Of a stretch of DNA of 64,000 nucleotides, positions 6,298-14,902 are shown piece by piece. The notes below the pieces were generated by a model. The model did no database searches. It saw only the letters and a program-made list of their open reading frames with translations, and was not told the DNA's origin. The position numbers and the translations under genes were made by a program. Location: NCBI GenBank assembly GCA_003584705.1, contig AP018536.1, positions 1,488,001-1,552,000 on the forward strand. The letters run 5' to 3'. This DNA comes from Lachnospiraceae bacterium GAM79. GTDB taxonomy: Bacteria; Bacillota; Clostridia; Lachnospirales; Lachnospiraceae. Position 1 is the first letter of the stretch; every line of letters starts with the position of its first letter.

Positions 6298-8058
6298 ATG
6301 GATAACAAGCAATATTCCACCCGCGAATTGTTTCGCAGGTTTGCACCTTATTTTAAAAAATACCGTTTTACCTTGTGGATGGATCTGTTCTGTGCAGCAC
6401 TGACCACGGTCTGTGAACTGGTGTTGCCGTTAATTATGCGCTACATTACCAATGAAGGGCTGCGGGATCTTGCGTCCCTGTCGGTGAAGACCATACTTTC
6501 ACTGGGAGTTCTGTATTTCGGACTTCGTATCGTGGATTGCATCGCCAGTTACTATATGTCCGATATGGGACACGTCATGGGCGCGAAGATCGAGACGGAC
6601 ATGCGCAGAGATGCATACAACCATTTGCAGAAGCTGTCCAATACTTATTATAACAATACCAAAGTCGGTCAGATCATGGGGCGGATCACCAATGATCTGT
6701 TTGATGTGACGGAATTCGCCCATCATTGCCCAGAAGAATTTTTCATCGCCGGAATCAAGACCGTAATCTCTTTTATCATTCTGGCAAATATCAATCTGCC
6801 GCTGACATTGATGATCTTTCTGTGCGTGCCGCTGATGTGCGGTGTGTGCATGATCCTGAATTTCCGGATGCGAAGTGCCTTTCGCAAGCAGCGTAACCAG
6901 ATCGGAGAGCTGAACGCCCGGATCGAGGACAGTCTGCTGGGCCATAAGGTGGTCAAGGCATTTACCAATGAAGAGGTGGAAAATGTCAAGTTTGAGAAAG
7001 ATAACGGCACTTTTCTGGATATTAAGAAGCTGACCTACCGTTACATGGCGGCATTCAATACCACAGTGAAGCTGTTTGACGGATTGATGTATCTGGTGGT
7101 ATTGGTGGCAGGCGGTATTTTTATGGTAAACGGACGGATCGCCGCTGGTGACCTGGTGGCATATATGCTGTATGTATCCACCCTGATCGCAACAATCCGG
7201 CGTATCATCGAATTTGCCGAACAGTTCCAGCGGGGCATGACCGGTATCGAGCGCTTTTTACAGATCGTGGATGCGGATATCGAGATCTTCGATGAGCCAG
7301 ATGCCATAGAACTGAAGGACCCGAAGGGAGAAATCTCTTTTGAAAAAGTAAGCTTTGAATATCCGGATGACCATAACAAGGTATTCACTGATCTGAACCT
7401 GCAGATCCACGCGGGAGAAAAGGTGGCCATCGTCGGTCCTTCCGGTGGTGGTAAGACAACGCTGTGCAATCTGATCCCGAGATTTTATGATGTCTCAGAA
7501 GGCAGGATCCTGTTGGACGGCCAGGACATTAAGCATTTTACGTTAAAGAGTCTGCGGGGCAATATCGGTATCGTACAGCAGGATGTGTATCTTTTCTCCG
7601 GTACGATCTATGAAAATATCGCTTATGGACGTCCCGGGGCTTCGAAAGAAGATGTGATCAATGCGGCAAAGCGTGCCGGGGCTCATGAATTCATCATGGG
7701 ACTGAAGGACGGTTATGATACTTATGTGGGAGAACGGGGTGTAAAGCTGTCCGGCGGACAGAAACAGCGGATCAGTATTGCCAGAGTATTTCTGAAAAAT
7801 CCGCCCATCATCATTCTGGATGAGGCCACTTCCGCACTGGACAATGAGAGTGAGTTCGCCGTGGCAAAATCTCTGGGAGAATTGTCGGAGGGGCGTACTA
7901 CTCTGACTATCGCCCACAGACTTTCCAGTATCCGCAATTCCGACAGGATCCTGGTGCTGACGGATGACGGCATTGTGGAGGAAGGCAATCACGACCAGCT
8001 CATGGAACAAAAAGGGATCTATTATCAGTTCTATGAAACAGCCAATGCTTTGAAATAA
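6298..8058 (+). CDS. ABC exporter, fused permease-ATPase
   Basis: A 586-residue half-transporter with six predicted membrane helices in the first 320 residues and a C-terminal nucleotide-binding domain. The NBD has Walker A GPSGGGKT (about 380), Q-loop VQQDVYLFSG, signature LSGGQKQR (about 484), Walker B IIILDEATSALD and the H-loop in TIAHRLSS. It should work as a homodimer, since no second half-transporter is adjacent. The order permease-then-ATPase is that of the MsbA/lipid and drug exporter class; the substrate cannot be read from sequence. Start ATG 6298 lies behind AAAGGA. It probably shares the transcript of the GGDEF gene and is followed after 24 bases by the metallo-hydrolase gene. 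Confidence 0.93.
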   Translation: MDNKQYSTRELFRRFAPYFKKYRFTLWMDLFCAALTTVCELVLPLIMRYITNEGLRDLASLSVKTILSLGVLYFGLRIVDCIASYYMSDMGHVMGAKIETDMRRDAYNHLQKLSNTYYNNTKVGQIMGRITNDLFDVTEFAHHCPEEFFIAGIKTVISFIILANINLPLTLMIFLCVPLMCGVCMILNFRMRSAFRKQRNQIGELNARIEDSLLGHKVVKAFTNEEVENVKFEKDNGTFLDIKKLTYRYMAAFNTTVKLFDGLMYLVVLVAGGIFMVNGRIAAGDLVAYMLYVSTLIATIRRIIEFAEQFQRGMTGIERFLQIVDADIEIFDEPDAIELKDPKGEISFEKVSFEYPDDHNKVFTDLNLQIHAGEKVAIVGPSGGGKTTLCNLIPRFYDVSEGRILLDGQDIKHFTLKSLRGNIGIVQQDVYLFSGTIYENIAYGRPGASKEDVINAAKRAGAHEFIMGLKDGYDTYVGERGVKLSGGQKQRISIARVFLKNPPIIILDEATSALDNESEFAVAKSLGELSEGRTTLTIAHRLSSIRNSDRILVLTDDGIVEEGNHDQLMEQKGIYYQFYETANALK

Positions 8059-8082
8059 CATTACAAAAACGGAGGTAGAGCT

Positions 8083-9684
8083 ATGAAACTTGTGTTTGTG
8101 GGGGCAGACCATGAAGTAACCGGAAGCTGTCATTATCTGGAGGTTGCCGGGAAACATATTTTAGTGGACTACGGTATGGAGCAGGGTGTCAATGTATTTG
8201 AAAATGTGCCGCTGCCGGTGGCGGAATCCATGATTGATTATGTATTCCTGACTCATGCTCATGTGGATCATTCGGGTCTTCTGCCGCTTCTGTATGCCAG
8301 AGGCTTCAGAGGACAGATCTATTCCACGGATGCTACAGCGGATCTGTGTAGCATTATGCTGCGTGACTGTGCACATATCCAGAGTGCCGAAGCGGAATGG
8401 AAGAATCGTAAGGCAAAACGTTCTGCGAATAATGCAGTGGTGGAGCCGCTGTATACCATGGAGGATGCAGATGGTGTGATCCGCCGGTTCGTTCCCTGTC
8501 ATTACAATACGATCGTGGAAGTATGCGAGGGAGTAAAAATCCGTTTTACGGATATCGGACATCTGCTGGGCTCTGCCAGCATCGAAGTCTGGCTGACGGA
8601 GGACGGCAATACGAAAAAAATCGTATTTTCCGGCGATATCGGCAACAAGCACCAGCCGTTACTTAAGGATCCGACACCTACGAAGGAAGCGGATTATGTC
8701 GTGATGGAGTCTACCTACGGTGACAGACTGCATCCGAAGGATAAGCTGGATTATGTGGCAGAACTGACCAAGGTGCTGCAGGAGACCTTAGACCGGGGTG
8801 GTAACGTGGTGATCCCGTCTTTTGCTGTGGGCCGTACCCAGGAGATCCTGTATTTCCTGCGGAAGATCAAGGTAGGGCGCCTGGTAAAGGGTCATGAAGA
8901 TTTCCCGGTGTATGTGGACAGTCCCATGGCGGTAGAGGCTACCGGCGTATTCCAGGAGAACAGGTGGGAATGCTTCGATGATGAGGCCATGGAATTCGTA
9001 AAAGAAGGCATTAATCCCATTGCTTTTTCGGGATTAAAGCTGTCCATCACCAGTGAGGAATCCAAAGCCATCAACTTCGACGAGACACCCAAGGTCATTA
9101 TCTCCGCATCCGGTATGTGTGACGCAGGACGTATCCGGCATCATCTGAAGCATAATCTGTGGAGACCGGAGTGTACGATCCTGTTCGTCGGCTATCAGTC
9201 GGTGGGAACACTGGGCCGGGCACTGGTAGAGGGTGCTGATGAGGTGAAGCTGTTCGGTGAGACGGTTTCAGTGCGCGCCGAGATCCGGAAAATGACGGGA
9301 CTGAGCGGTCATGCGGATAAGGAAGGCCTGATCGACTGGATCCGGGCCTTTGAAGAAAAACCGAAGAAGGTGTTCGTGGTACATGGAGAGGACAGCGTAT
9401 GTACCGGATTTGCTGAGTGCCTGAAGATCGAGTACGGGCAGAGAGCCTACGCTCCTTACAGCGGTACGGAGTTCGATCTGGCAGGCAATAAGTTCACCTA
9501 TGAGGCAGCACCTGTTGCCGTGCAGAAAAAGACGAAGCCTGCTACCGGAGTCTTCGAACGACTGCTTGCCTCTGCGAGACGCTTACTGGCACTGGTTACG
9601 AAGAGCGAGGGCGTCATGACCAACAAGGATATGGCGAAGTTCGCGGACCAGATCAATTCCCTATGTGACAAGTGGGAGATATAA
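8083..9684 (+). CDS. Beta-CASP metallo-beta-lactamase fold hydrolase (probable RNase)
   Basis: A 533-residue soluble protein of the metallo-beta-lactamase superfamily with a beta-CASP insertion, the layout of CPSF73/RNase J-like RNA-processing nucleases. The zinc motif THAHVDHSG (about 57-65) is intact. Further ligands are in FTDIGHLLGSASIE and VFSGDIGN, the beta-CASP part contains IPSFAVGRTQEILY, and the C-terminal landmarks are ISASGMCDAGRI and LSGHADKEGL. About 60 residues after VVHGEDS form an extra basic tail. I infer RNA cleavage from the family; substrates are unknown. The start ATG is behind ACGGAGGTAG. A hairpin element (9711-9781) separates it from thyA. Confidence 0.9.
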   Translation: MKLVFVGADHEVTGSCHYLEVAGKHILVDYGMEQGVNVFENVPLPVAESMIDYVFLTHAHVDHSGLLPLLYARGFRGQIYSTDATADLCSIMLRDCAHIQSAEAEWKNRKAKRSANNAVVEPLYTMEDADGVIRRFVPCHYNTIVEVCEGVKIRFTDIGHLLGSASIEVWLTEDGNTKKIVFSGDIGNKHQPLLKDPTPTKEADYVVMESTYGDRLHPKDKLDYVAELTKVLQETLDRGGNVVIPSFAVGRTQEILYFLRKIKVGRLVKGHEDFPVYVDSPMAVEATGVFQENRWECFDDEAMEFVKEGINPIAFSGLKLSITSEESKAINFDETPKVIISASGMCDAGRIRHHLKHNLWRPECTILFVGYQSVGTLGRALVEGADEVKLFGETVSVRAEIRKMTGLSGHADKEGLIDWIRAFEEKPKKVFVVHGEDSVCTGFAECLKIEYGQRAYAPYSGTEFDLAGNKFTYEAAPVAVQKKTKPATGVFERLLASARRLLALVTKSEGVMTNKDMAKFADQINSLCDKWEI

Positions 9685-9710
9685 GTGCATCCATAGGCAC
9701 AAACAACCCT

Positions 9711-9781
9711 GAGTATGTAGGACGATAGTCCGGAATACGAAGGGGGGACGATTTCGAGAGTGCGAAGCACGGAGAAATCGT
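9711..9781. repeat. Two-hairpin interspersed element, copy A (thyA leader)
   Basis: It has hairpin 1 GGAC-GATA-GTCC (9720-9731), then GGAATACGAA, then hairpin 2 ACGATTTC/GAAATCGT (9748-9755 with 9774-9781) capped by GTGC-GAA-GCAC. Copies B (10668) and C (49440) share the layout with different but paired stems. Confidence 0.65.
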
Positions 9782-9817
9782 TTATATATTATATTGGAAT
9801 CAGAATAAGGAGACAAC

Positions 9818-10666
9818 ATGAGTTTAGCGGATCATATTTTTATCGATATGTGCAATGACATTTTAACCAACGGTACCAGCACGGAGGGCGAGAAAGTGCG
9901 CCCCCACTGGCCGGATGGTACCCCTGCCTACACTATTAAGAAATTCGGAGTAGTGAACCGGTACGATCTGTCGAAGGAGTTCCCGATCCTGACCTTGCGC
10001 CGGACGGCATTAAAATCCGCCACAGATGAGATGCTGTGGATCTGGCAGCGCAAGTCCAACAACATTCATGATTTAAACAGCCACGTCTGGGATGAGTGGG
10101 CAGATGAAAACGGCTCGATCGGTAAGGCATACGGCTATCAGATGCAGGTGAAGCATCAGTATAAGGAAGGCATGATGGATCAGGTGGACCGCGTGATCTA
10201 CGATCTGAAGAACAATCCCTTCAGCCGCCGGATCATGACCAATATCTATGTGCATCAGGATCTGCACGAGATGAATCTGTATCCCTGTGCTTACGGTATG
10301 ACCTTTAATGTGACGCAGAAAAAGGGAGAGGACAGGCTGACCCTGAATGCCATTTTAAACCAGCGTTCCCAGGACGTACTGGCAGCCAACAACTGGAATG
10401 TGGTACAGTATGCGGTGCTGGTGCATATGCTGGCACAGGTCTGCGATATGAACGTGGGCGAGCTGGTGCATGTCATTGCGGATGCCCATATCTATGACCG
10501 CCACGTGGATGCCATTAAGGAGCTCATCAGCAGAGACCCCTTCCCGGCGCCGAAGTTCTGGCTGAACCCGGAGATCAGGGACTTCTATCAGTTCACACCG
10601 GATGATGTGAAGCTGGAGGGTTACCAGACCGGGGAGCAGATCAGGGATATTCCGATTGCAATCTGA
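9818..10666 (+). CDS. thyA: Thymidylate synthase
   Basis: It makes dTMP from dUMP using methylene-tetrahydrofolate. At 282 residues it has the usual ThyA length, and the fold is clear: RRTALKSATDEMLWIWQ, the catalytic cysteine in LYPCAYG (Cys157), NQRSQDVLAANNWN and the dUMP-binding IADAHIYDRH. It is divergent from the familiar E. coli type. The PCH motif reads PCA, so the conserved His after the Cys is missing, and RSxDxxLGxPFN is altered after RSQD. The C terminus (DIPIAI) keeps the terminal hydrophobic residue typical of ThyA. It is paired with dihydrofolate reductase 111 bases downstream, which regenerates the folate it oxidises. Both genes are preceded by the same type of hairpin element. 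Confidence 0.93.
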   Translation: MSLADHIFIDMCNDILTNGTSTEGEKVRPHWPDGTPAYTIKKFGVVNRYDLSKEFPILTLRRTALKSATDEMLWIWQRKSNNIHDLNSHVWDEWADENGSIGKAYGYQMQVKHQYKEGMMDQVDRVIYDLKNNPFSRRIMTNIYVHQDLHEMNLYPCAYGMTFNVTQKKGEDRLTLNAILNQRSQDVLAANNWNVVQYAVLVHMLAQVCDMNVGELVHVIADAHIYDRHVDAIKELISRDPFPAPKFWLNPEIRDFYQFTPDDVKLEGYQTGEQIRDIPIAI

Positions 10667-10667
10667 C

Positions 10668-10741
10668 ATGAGTAAGTAGGGCGGTAGCCCGGAATACGAA
10701 TATCAGTACGGTTTCGTGAGTGCGAAGAACGGAGAAACCGG
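10668..10741. repeat. Two-hairpin interspersed element, copy B (dfr leader)
   Basis: Hairpin 1 is GGGC-GGTA-GCCC (10679-10690), followed by GGAATACGAA and hairpin 2 CGGTTTC/GAAACCG (10709-10715 with 10734-10740). Relative to copy A both stems changed on both sides (GGAC/GTCC to GGGC/GCCC, CGATTTC/GAAATCG to CGGTTTC/GAAACCG), so pairing is kept. Confidence 0.65.
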
Positions 10742-10777
10742 TTATTATCATAGAAACAAACAGAAACGAGGTACACC

Positions 10778-11272
10778 ATGAATTTAATTGTAGCAGTAGA
10801 CAACAACTGGGCCATCGGCAGCAAGAACGAACTGCTGATCCGCATCCCCAACGATCACAAGCATTTCCGCGAAGAGACGACAGGTAAGGTAGTGGTTCTG
10901 GGACGCAAGACTTTGGAGACTTTCCCGCAGGGCATGCCTTTAAAGAACCGCATCAACATTATTTTGTCCAAAGATCCGAATTATCAGGTCAAGGATGCGA
11001 TCGTGGTACACTCTATTGAAGAATTGCTGGAAGAACTGAAGAAATATGACGAAGAGAATATCTATATCATCGGCGGAGAGAGTATTTACCGCCAGATGCT
11101 GCCTTACTGTGACGTGGCCCATGTGACGAAGATTGACCATGCCTACGAGGCGGATGCCTATTTCCCGGATCTGGACAGTGATCCTGAGTGGGAGATTACC
11201 GCAGACAGTGACGAGCAGGTCTATTTTGACATTACCTATCAGTTCTTAAAGTACGAGCGCAAGAAAGCCTGA
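10778..11272 (+). CDS. folA: Dihydrofolate reductase
   Basis: A 164-residue enzyme that reduces dihydrofolate to tetrahydrofolate with NADPH, the partner of ThyA upstream. Family landmarks are the N-terminal strand MNLIVAVDNNWAIG with the substrate loop, LGRKTLETFP (the nucleotide-binding GRxTxxS-like segment), IILSKD and IIGGESIYRQMLPYCD. The canonical acidic active-site residue falls in the RIPNDHKHFR helix. Start ATG 10778 follows GAGGTACACC. The stop overlaps or abuts the next gene, suggesting translational coupling. Confidence 0.95.
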   Translation: MNLIVAVDNNWAIGSKNELLIRIPNDHKHFREETTGKVVVLGRKTLETFPQGMPLKNRINIILSKDPNYQVKDAIVVHSIEELLEELKKYDEENIYIIGGESIYRQMLPYCDVAHVTKIDHAYEADAYFPDLDSDPEWEITADSDEQVYFDITYQFLKYERKKA

Positions 11273-11284
11273 GTGCGGAAAACG

Positions 11285-12238
11285 ATGAAAAAGAAGATAT
11301 ATTTGGCAGTTACGGTTTTACTGCTTACTCTGGCAGGAATATATGTGGCAGCCAGAATGATTCTGTGGGGTGGTCCCGTAAGTTTTCGCAGTTATGTGTT
11401 GTTACTGGGGGATCTGCTGTGTCTGCTGCTTCTCCTGTTTTATGTATATCTGAGAGTACCCATCAGGCTGCACCGGAAAATACGGGACAAGTGGGGAACT
11501 CCCGGGAAATGGGAGTGGCTGGAGGATATCGGCATTGCTTTGTGGGCAGTGCTGTGCCTGATCGTCACGTTTGCCGGAATTGCCTGGATTTGGTTTGAAA
11601 ATGACATCCCTTCGGAGACGCGGCTCACAGAGAATCTGATCAGTGTGGAAGAGATGGAGTTCCCGGACAGGCACTGGTATTCCTACTGGCGTCCAGAGGG
11701 CGTGCTGTTTCGGAGAGAGACGGAGCTTGCCGGTGAGGATTACATTACTTATCTGACGGAATTGATGGACAAGGAAGAAAATACCCACCCGGAGGATGCA
11801 GAAACGGTAGCAAAGCAGGCGATGGAAGAACAGTGGCTTGCGGAATACTATGCGTCGGAGACGGAAAACGCGGAAGATGTACAGGATCCCTTAGAGCCTT
11901 ACGCACAGGCAGTATATGATGCTGTGCTGCAACAACAGGGCTTTTCCTTCGAAGTCTGCTACAATGCCAAAGGCAATTTCTATCTGCAGCTGGGAGAACA
12001 GGAGCAGGCGGGAAAGACCTATGCATACACGCTGGTCTACAATCGTACCTCGCAGAACGGAAAATGTGAGATTTTCGTGCTGTACCGGAATCCGGAAGAG
12101 AATCTGTCCACAGAGGCAGCACAGATCGTGGAGTTTTATGCGGTCCGCAGTGAAGATCTGCAGGTCATTGCGGGGGATAAGACCGGATGGTCAGTGGTAG
12201 CGAACAGTGCATATCAGGAAGCTACCGGAGAAAAATAA
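11285..12238 (+). CDS. Uncharacterised membrane protein with extracellular domain
   Basis: I do not recognise this family. The protein (about 317 residues) has two N-terminal hydrophobic segments, a short basic cytoplasmic loop (RVPIRLHRKIRDKWGTPGKWEW), a third hydrophobic segment (IGIALWAVLCLIVTFAGIAWIWF), and then about 200 acidic residues that should lie outside the membrane. The C-terminal part (GNFYLQLGEQEQAGKTYAYTLVYN, FVLYRNPE, TGWSVVANSAYQEATGEK) looks like a beta-rich accessory domain. A GTG at 11273, directly after the dfr stop, is an alternative start. The ATG at 11285 is my choice, although no strong ribosome binding site is seen for either. It is probably the last gene of the thyA-dfr transcript, as a hairpin follows. 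Confidence 0.6.
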   Translation: MKKKIYLAVTVLLLTLAGIYVAARMILWGGPVSFRSYVLLLGDLLCLLLLLFYVYLRVPIRLHRKIRDKWGTPGKWEWLEDIGIALWAVLCLIVTFAGIAWIWFENDIPSETRLTENLISVEEMEFPDRHWYSYWRPEGVLFRRETELAGEDYITYLTELMDKEENTHPEDAETVAKQAMEEQWLAEYYASETENAEDVQDPLEPYAQAVYDAVLQQQGFSFEVCYNAKGNFYLQLGEQEQAGKTYAYTLVYNRTSQNGKCEIFVLYRNPEENLSTEAAQIVEFYAVRSEDLQVIAGDKTGWSVVANSAYQEATGEK

Positions 12239-12259
12239 TTGTAGTGAATTTAATTTGAG

Positions 12260-12301
12260 TTTTCAGCTAAAAGGAGAAATGAGCCACATTTTCGCTGAAA
12301 A
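12260..12301 (+). terminator. Hairpin, probable terminator after the dfr operon
   Basis: TTTTCAGC (12260-12267) pairs with GCTGAAAA (12294-12301) around a 26-base loop. No T-run follows, so termination is uncertain. Confidence 0.4.
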
Positions 12302-12328
12302 AAGCACTGGAAAGCATAAATGTGTATA

Positions 12329-12356
12329 TTGACTTTTATTACAAATGGTATAATAA
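12329..12356 (+). promoter_or_regulatory. Probable ilvE promoter
   Basis: TTGACT (12329-12334) lies 14 bases before TATAAT (12349-12354) and 16 before TAATAA (12351-12356). The -10 is convincing; the -35 spacing is short for the first choice. Confidence 0.45.
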
Positions 12357-12427
12357 TGAAAATCAATAAATTCTGTTAAGAGAAATCAACAGGCAGAGTG
12401 GTAAACCGAGGAAAGAAGGAATACAAA

Positions 12428-13453
12428 ATGGAAAAGAAGAACATTGACTGGGGTAACATCGGTTTCGGTTATATCCCTACGGATTACAGATATGTGTCCA
12501 ATTACAAGGACGGCAAATGGGATGACGGTCAGCTGACCCAGGATCCCAACATCGTATTAAATGAGTGTGCAGGTGTATTGCAGTATGCACAGACCGTATT
12601 CGAGGGTCTGAAGGCCTACACCACAGAAGATGGACATATCGTAACCTTCCGTCCTGACTTAAACGGTGAACGTCTGGAGTCTTCCGCAGCAAGACTGGAG
12701 ATGCCCATTTTCCCCAAGGAGCGTTTCGTGGAGGCTGTTACCGAGACGGTTAAGGCCAACGATGCTTTCGTACCTCCTTACGGCAGCGGTGCAACTCTGT
12801 ACATTCGTCCTTATATGTTCGGCAGCAATCCTGTCATCGGTGTAAAGCCTGCGGACGAATATCAGTTCCGTATCCTGTGCACTCCTGTAGGACCTTACTT
12901 CAAGGGCGGCGTTAAGCCTCTGACCATCCGTGTCACCGACTTTGACCGTGCGGCACCTCACGGAACCGGTCACATCAAGGCTGGCCTGAACTATGCTATG
13001 AGCTTACATGCAATCGTATCCGCTCACAAGGAAGGCTACGATGAGAATATGTATCTGGATGCTGCTACCCGTACCAAGGTAGAGGAGACCGGTGGTGCGA
13101 ACTTCCTGTTCGTTACCAAGGACAACAAGGTCGTAACTCCCAAGTCCGACAGTATCCTTCCGTCCATCACCCGTCGTTCTCTGGTATATGTTGCCAAGGA
13201 ATACCTGGGACTGGAAGTAGAAGAGAGAGAAGTATACCTGGATGAAGTAAAAGACTTCGCAGAGGCTGGTCTGTGCGGTACCGCAGCAGTGATCTCTCCT
13301 GTAGGCAAGATCGTTGACCACGGTAAAGAAATCTGCCTGCCCAGCGGCATGACCGAGATGGGACCTGTCACCAAGAAGCTGTATGAGACTCTGACCGGTA
13401 TCCAGATGGGCAGAATCGAAGCTCCTAAGGGCTGGATCCATGTGATCGAGTAA
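12428..13453 (+). CDS. ilvE: Branched-chain amino acid aminotransferase
   Basis: A PLP-dependent class IV aminotransferase that interconverts Leu, Ile and Val with their 2-oxo acids using 2-oxoglutarate/glutamate. The 341-residue length and motifs (LQYAQTVFEGLKAY, FRPDLNGERL, VGPYFKGGVKPL, ETGGANFLFV and the PLP lysine in GHIKAGLNYAMSL, Lys184) are those of the longer BCAT type II. Ten extra codons upstream (from 12398) are open, but AAGAAGG spaced correctly before ATG 12428 decides the start. It stands alone between its own promoter and a strong terminator, with no other ilv genes in the window. Confidence 0.95.
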   Translation: MEKKNIDWGNIGFGYIPTDYRYVSNYKDGKWDDGQLTQDPNIVLNECAGVLQYAQTVFEGLKAYTTEDGHIVTFRPDLNGERLESSAARLEMPIFPKERFVEAVTETVKANDAFVPPYGSGATLYIRPYMFGSNPVIGVKPADEYQFRILCTPVGPYFKGGVKPLTIRVTDFDRAAPHGTGHIKAGLNYAMSLHAIVSAHKEGYDENMYLDAATRTKVEETGGANFLFVTKDNKVVTPKSDSILPSITRRSLVYVAKEYLGLEVEEREVYLDEVKDFAEAGLCGTAAVISPVGKIVDHGKEICLPSGMTEMGPVTKKLYETLTGIQMGRIEAPKGWIHVIE

Positions 13454-13481
13454 TCTGGTATCAAAATTGAATAATATTAAA

Positions 13482-13519
13482 AATGCGTGTGGAGAATATC
13501 CGCACGCATTTTTTTTTTG
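13482..13519 (+). terminator. Rho-independent terminator of ilvE
   Basis: AATGCGTGTGGA (13482-13493) pairs perfectly with TCCGCACGCATT (13499-13510, one G-U) and is followed by a long T-run. Confidence 0.95.
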
Positions 13520-13560
13520 TCTGTAGAATTCTTAGATTTTTCTGAACTTCCAAGAAACCG

Positions 13561-13589
13561 TGGCACAGAAGAAAAAAATAGGGTATAAT
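13561..13589 (+). promoter_or_regulatory. Promoter of the PrsA-like gene
   Basis: TGGCAC (13561-13566), 17-base spacer, TATAAT (13584-13589). Confidence 0.6.
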
Positions 13590-13624
13590 CAGAATTTAGA
13601 GACTTTGAGAAAGCAGGAAATGTT

Positions 13625-14701
13625 ATGTTTTTTAAAAATAGATGTCATATCACCGCGGTATTGGTGGCGGGAGTGCTGGGAATAAGTATGGTGACGGGAC
13701 TGACCGCCTGCGGCAGCAGTGACGGCACAAAAGTGGTATTTACCACAGGATTTGGGAAAAATGAGGTATTTCGGATCGGGGACGAGTCCTGCTCTAAGGC
13801 GGAGATCATGATCTACCTGACCACGACCCAGAATCAATATGAGAATGTCTACGGGACGGAGATCTGGAATACTTCCCTGAACGGAGTGACTCTGGAGGAT
13901 AATGTCAAGGAGACAGTGCTGGCAAGGATTGCTCAGATCAAGACCATGTACCTGCTGGCAAAAGAGAAAGAGGTCACGTTGGATGAAGCCGAGGAGGCAA
14001 AGGTCGTTCAGGCGGCACAGGAGTATTATTCTTCCTTAAATGATACGGAGATCGAGGCTATGGGTGCCACGGAGGAGATTGTGGAGAATCTGTATCGGGA
14101 ATATGCCATGGCAGACAAGGTCTATCAGTTGATTATACAGGACATCAATCCGGAGATCAGTGATGACGAGGCTCGCAAAATTACGGTGCAGCAGATCTTT
14201 TTTGCAACAGCATCCACGGATATGGACGGAAACCTGAAGCCTTATTCGGAAAGCTCCATTCAGAGTGCCTATGAGAAAGCCTGCGAGGTAAGAGACCTGG
14301 CGGTGGACGGAGAACACGATTTCACGGAACTGGCATCCAAATACAGCGACGATTCCGAGATCACCTATTCCTTTGGCAAAGGAGAAGCGGAGAGCGCTTA
14401 TGAGGAAGCGGCTTTCAATTTGGCAACAGACGAGGTGAGCCAGGTTGTGAAATGTGAACGAGGCTATTACATTATCAAATGCATCAATACGCTGGATCGG
14501 GAAGAGACGGACGCTAATAAATTAAAGATTGTAGAAGAGCGGAAACGGGAAGTCTTCGGGCAGGAGTATGACAGCTTTGTGAATACACTGGTGCGTCAGC
14601 TCAATGACAAGCTGTGGGATGAGATCACGCTGATCATGGACGAACAGGTGACTACGGACAACTTTTTTGATGTGTATGCAAAGTACTTTCCGGAGGAGTA
14701 A
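13625..14701 (+). CDS. PrsA-like foldase lipoprotein (parvulin-type PPIase)
   Basis: A lipoprotein of 358 residues: the signal peptide ends in a lipobox LTAC with the lipidated Cys29, so the protein should be anchored outside the membrane. Residues about 45-180 are a helical SurA/PrsA-type N-terminal region. Then comes a parvulin-like rotamase domain (ITVQQIFFAT, ELASKYSDDSEITYSFGKGE, AAFNLATDEVSQVVKCERGYYIIKC), followed by a C-terminal helical part. PrsA proteins help secreted proteins fold at the membrane-wall interface. The domain has the typical strands. I cannot judge whether all rotamase residues are present. Own promoter at 13561; no clear terminator before the htpG promoter. Confidence 0.85.
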   Translation: MFFKNRCHITAVLVAGVLGISMVTGLTACGSSDGTKVVFTTGFGKNEVFRIGDESCSKAEIMIYLTTTQNQYENVYGTEIWNTSLNGVTLEDNVKETVLARIAQIKTMYLLAKEKEVTLDEAEEAKVVQAAQEYYSSLNDTEIEAMGATEEIVENLYREYAMADKVYQLIIQDINPEISDDEARKITVQQIFFATASTDMDGNLKPYSESSIQSAYEKACEVRDLAVDGEHDFTELASKYSDDSEITYSFGKGEAESAYEEAAFNLATDEVSQVVKCERGYYIIKCINTLDREETDANKLKIVEERKREVFGQEYDSFVNTLVRQLNDKLWDEITLIMDEQVTTDNFFDVYAKYFPEE

Positions 14702-14766
14702 TTTCTGGTTTTTTACACGCTTTATTAAAATTTTAGAATTACGGAAATATTGATAAATACTGGATT

Positions 14767-14796
14767 TTTGACTGATTGTTAGCACTCATTTATAAT
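14767..14796 (+). promoter_or_regulatory. htpG promoter
   Basis: TTGACT (14767-14772), an 18-base spacer and TATAAT (14791-14796). The -10 box lies inside the spacer of the CIRCE element. Confidence 0.75.
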
Positions 14797-14805
14797 GAGT
14801 GCTAA
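14779..14805 (+). promoter_or_regulatory. CIRCE operator (HrcA binding site)
   Basis: TTAGCACTC (14779-14787), nine bases, GAGTGCTAA (14797-14805): an exact match to the CIRCE consensus bound by the heat-shock repressor HrcA. Because it covers the -10 box, HrcA binding should block transcription of htpG. hrcA itself is not in the window. Confidence 0.95.
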
Positions 14806-14902
14806 ATTTGCCTTGACTTTTTAATTTTACAGTCCTACACTTAGAATCAGTTAGGAAACAGTCAGCCATGGCTGTGCAATTTTAGAAAAGGATGTGGTAA
14901 TA

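Noticed and set aside
12279..12332. A 17-codon reading frame with a good AAGGAG site upstream of ilvE, a possible leader peptide
   Set aside because: It has only one Ile, one Val and no Leu, so it does not look like a branched-chain attenuator, and the ilvE promoter appears to start after it.
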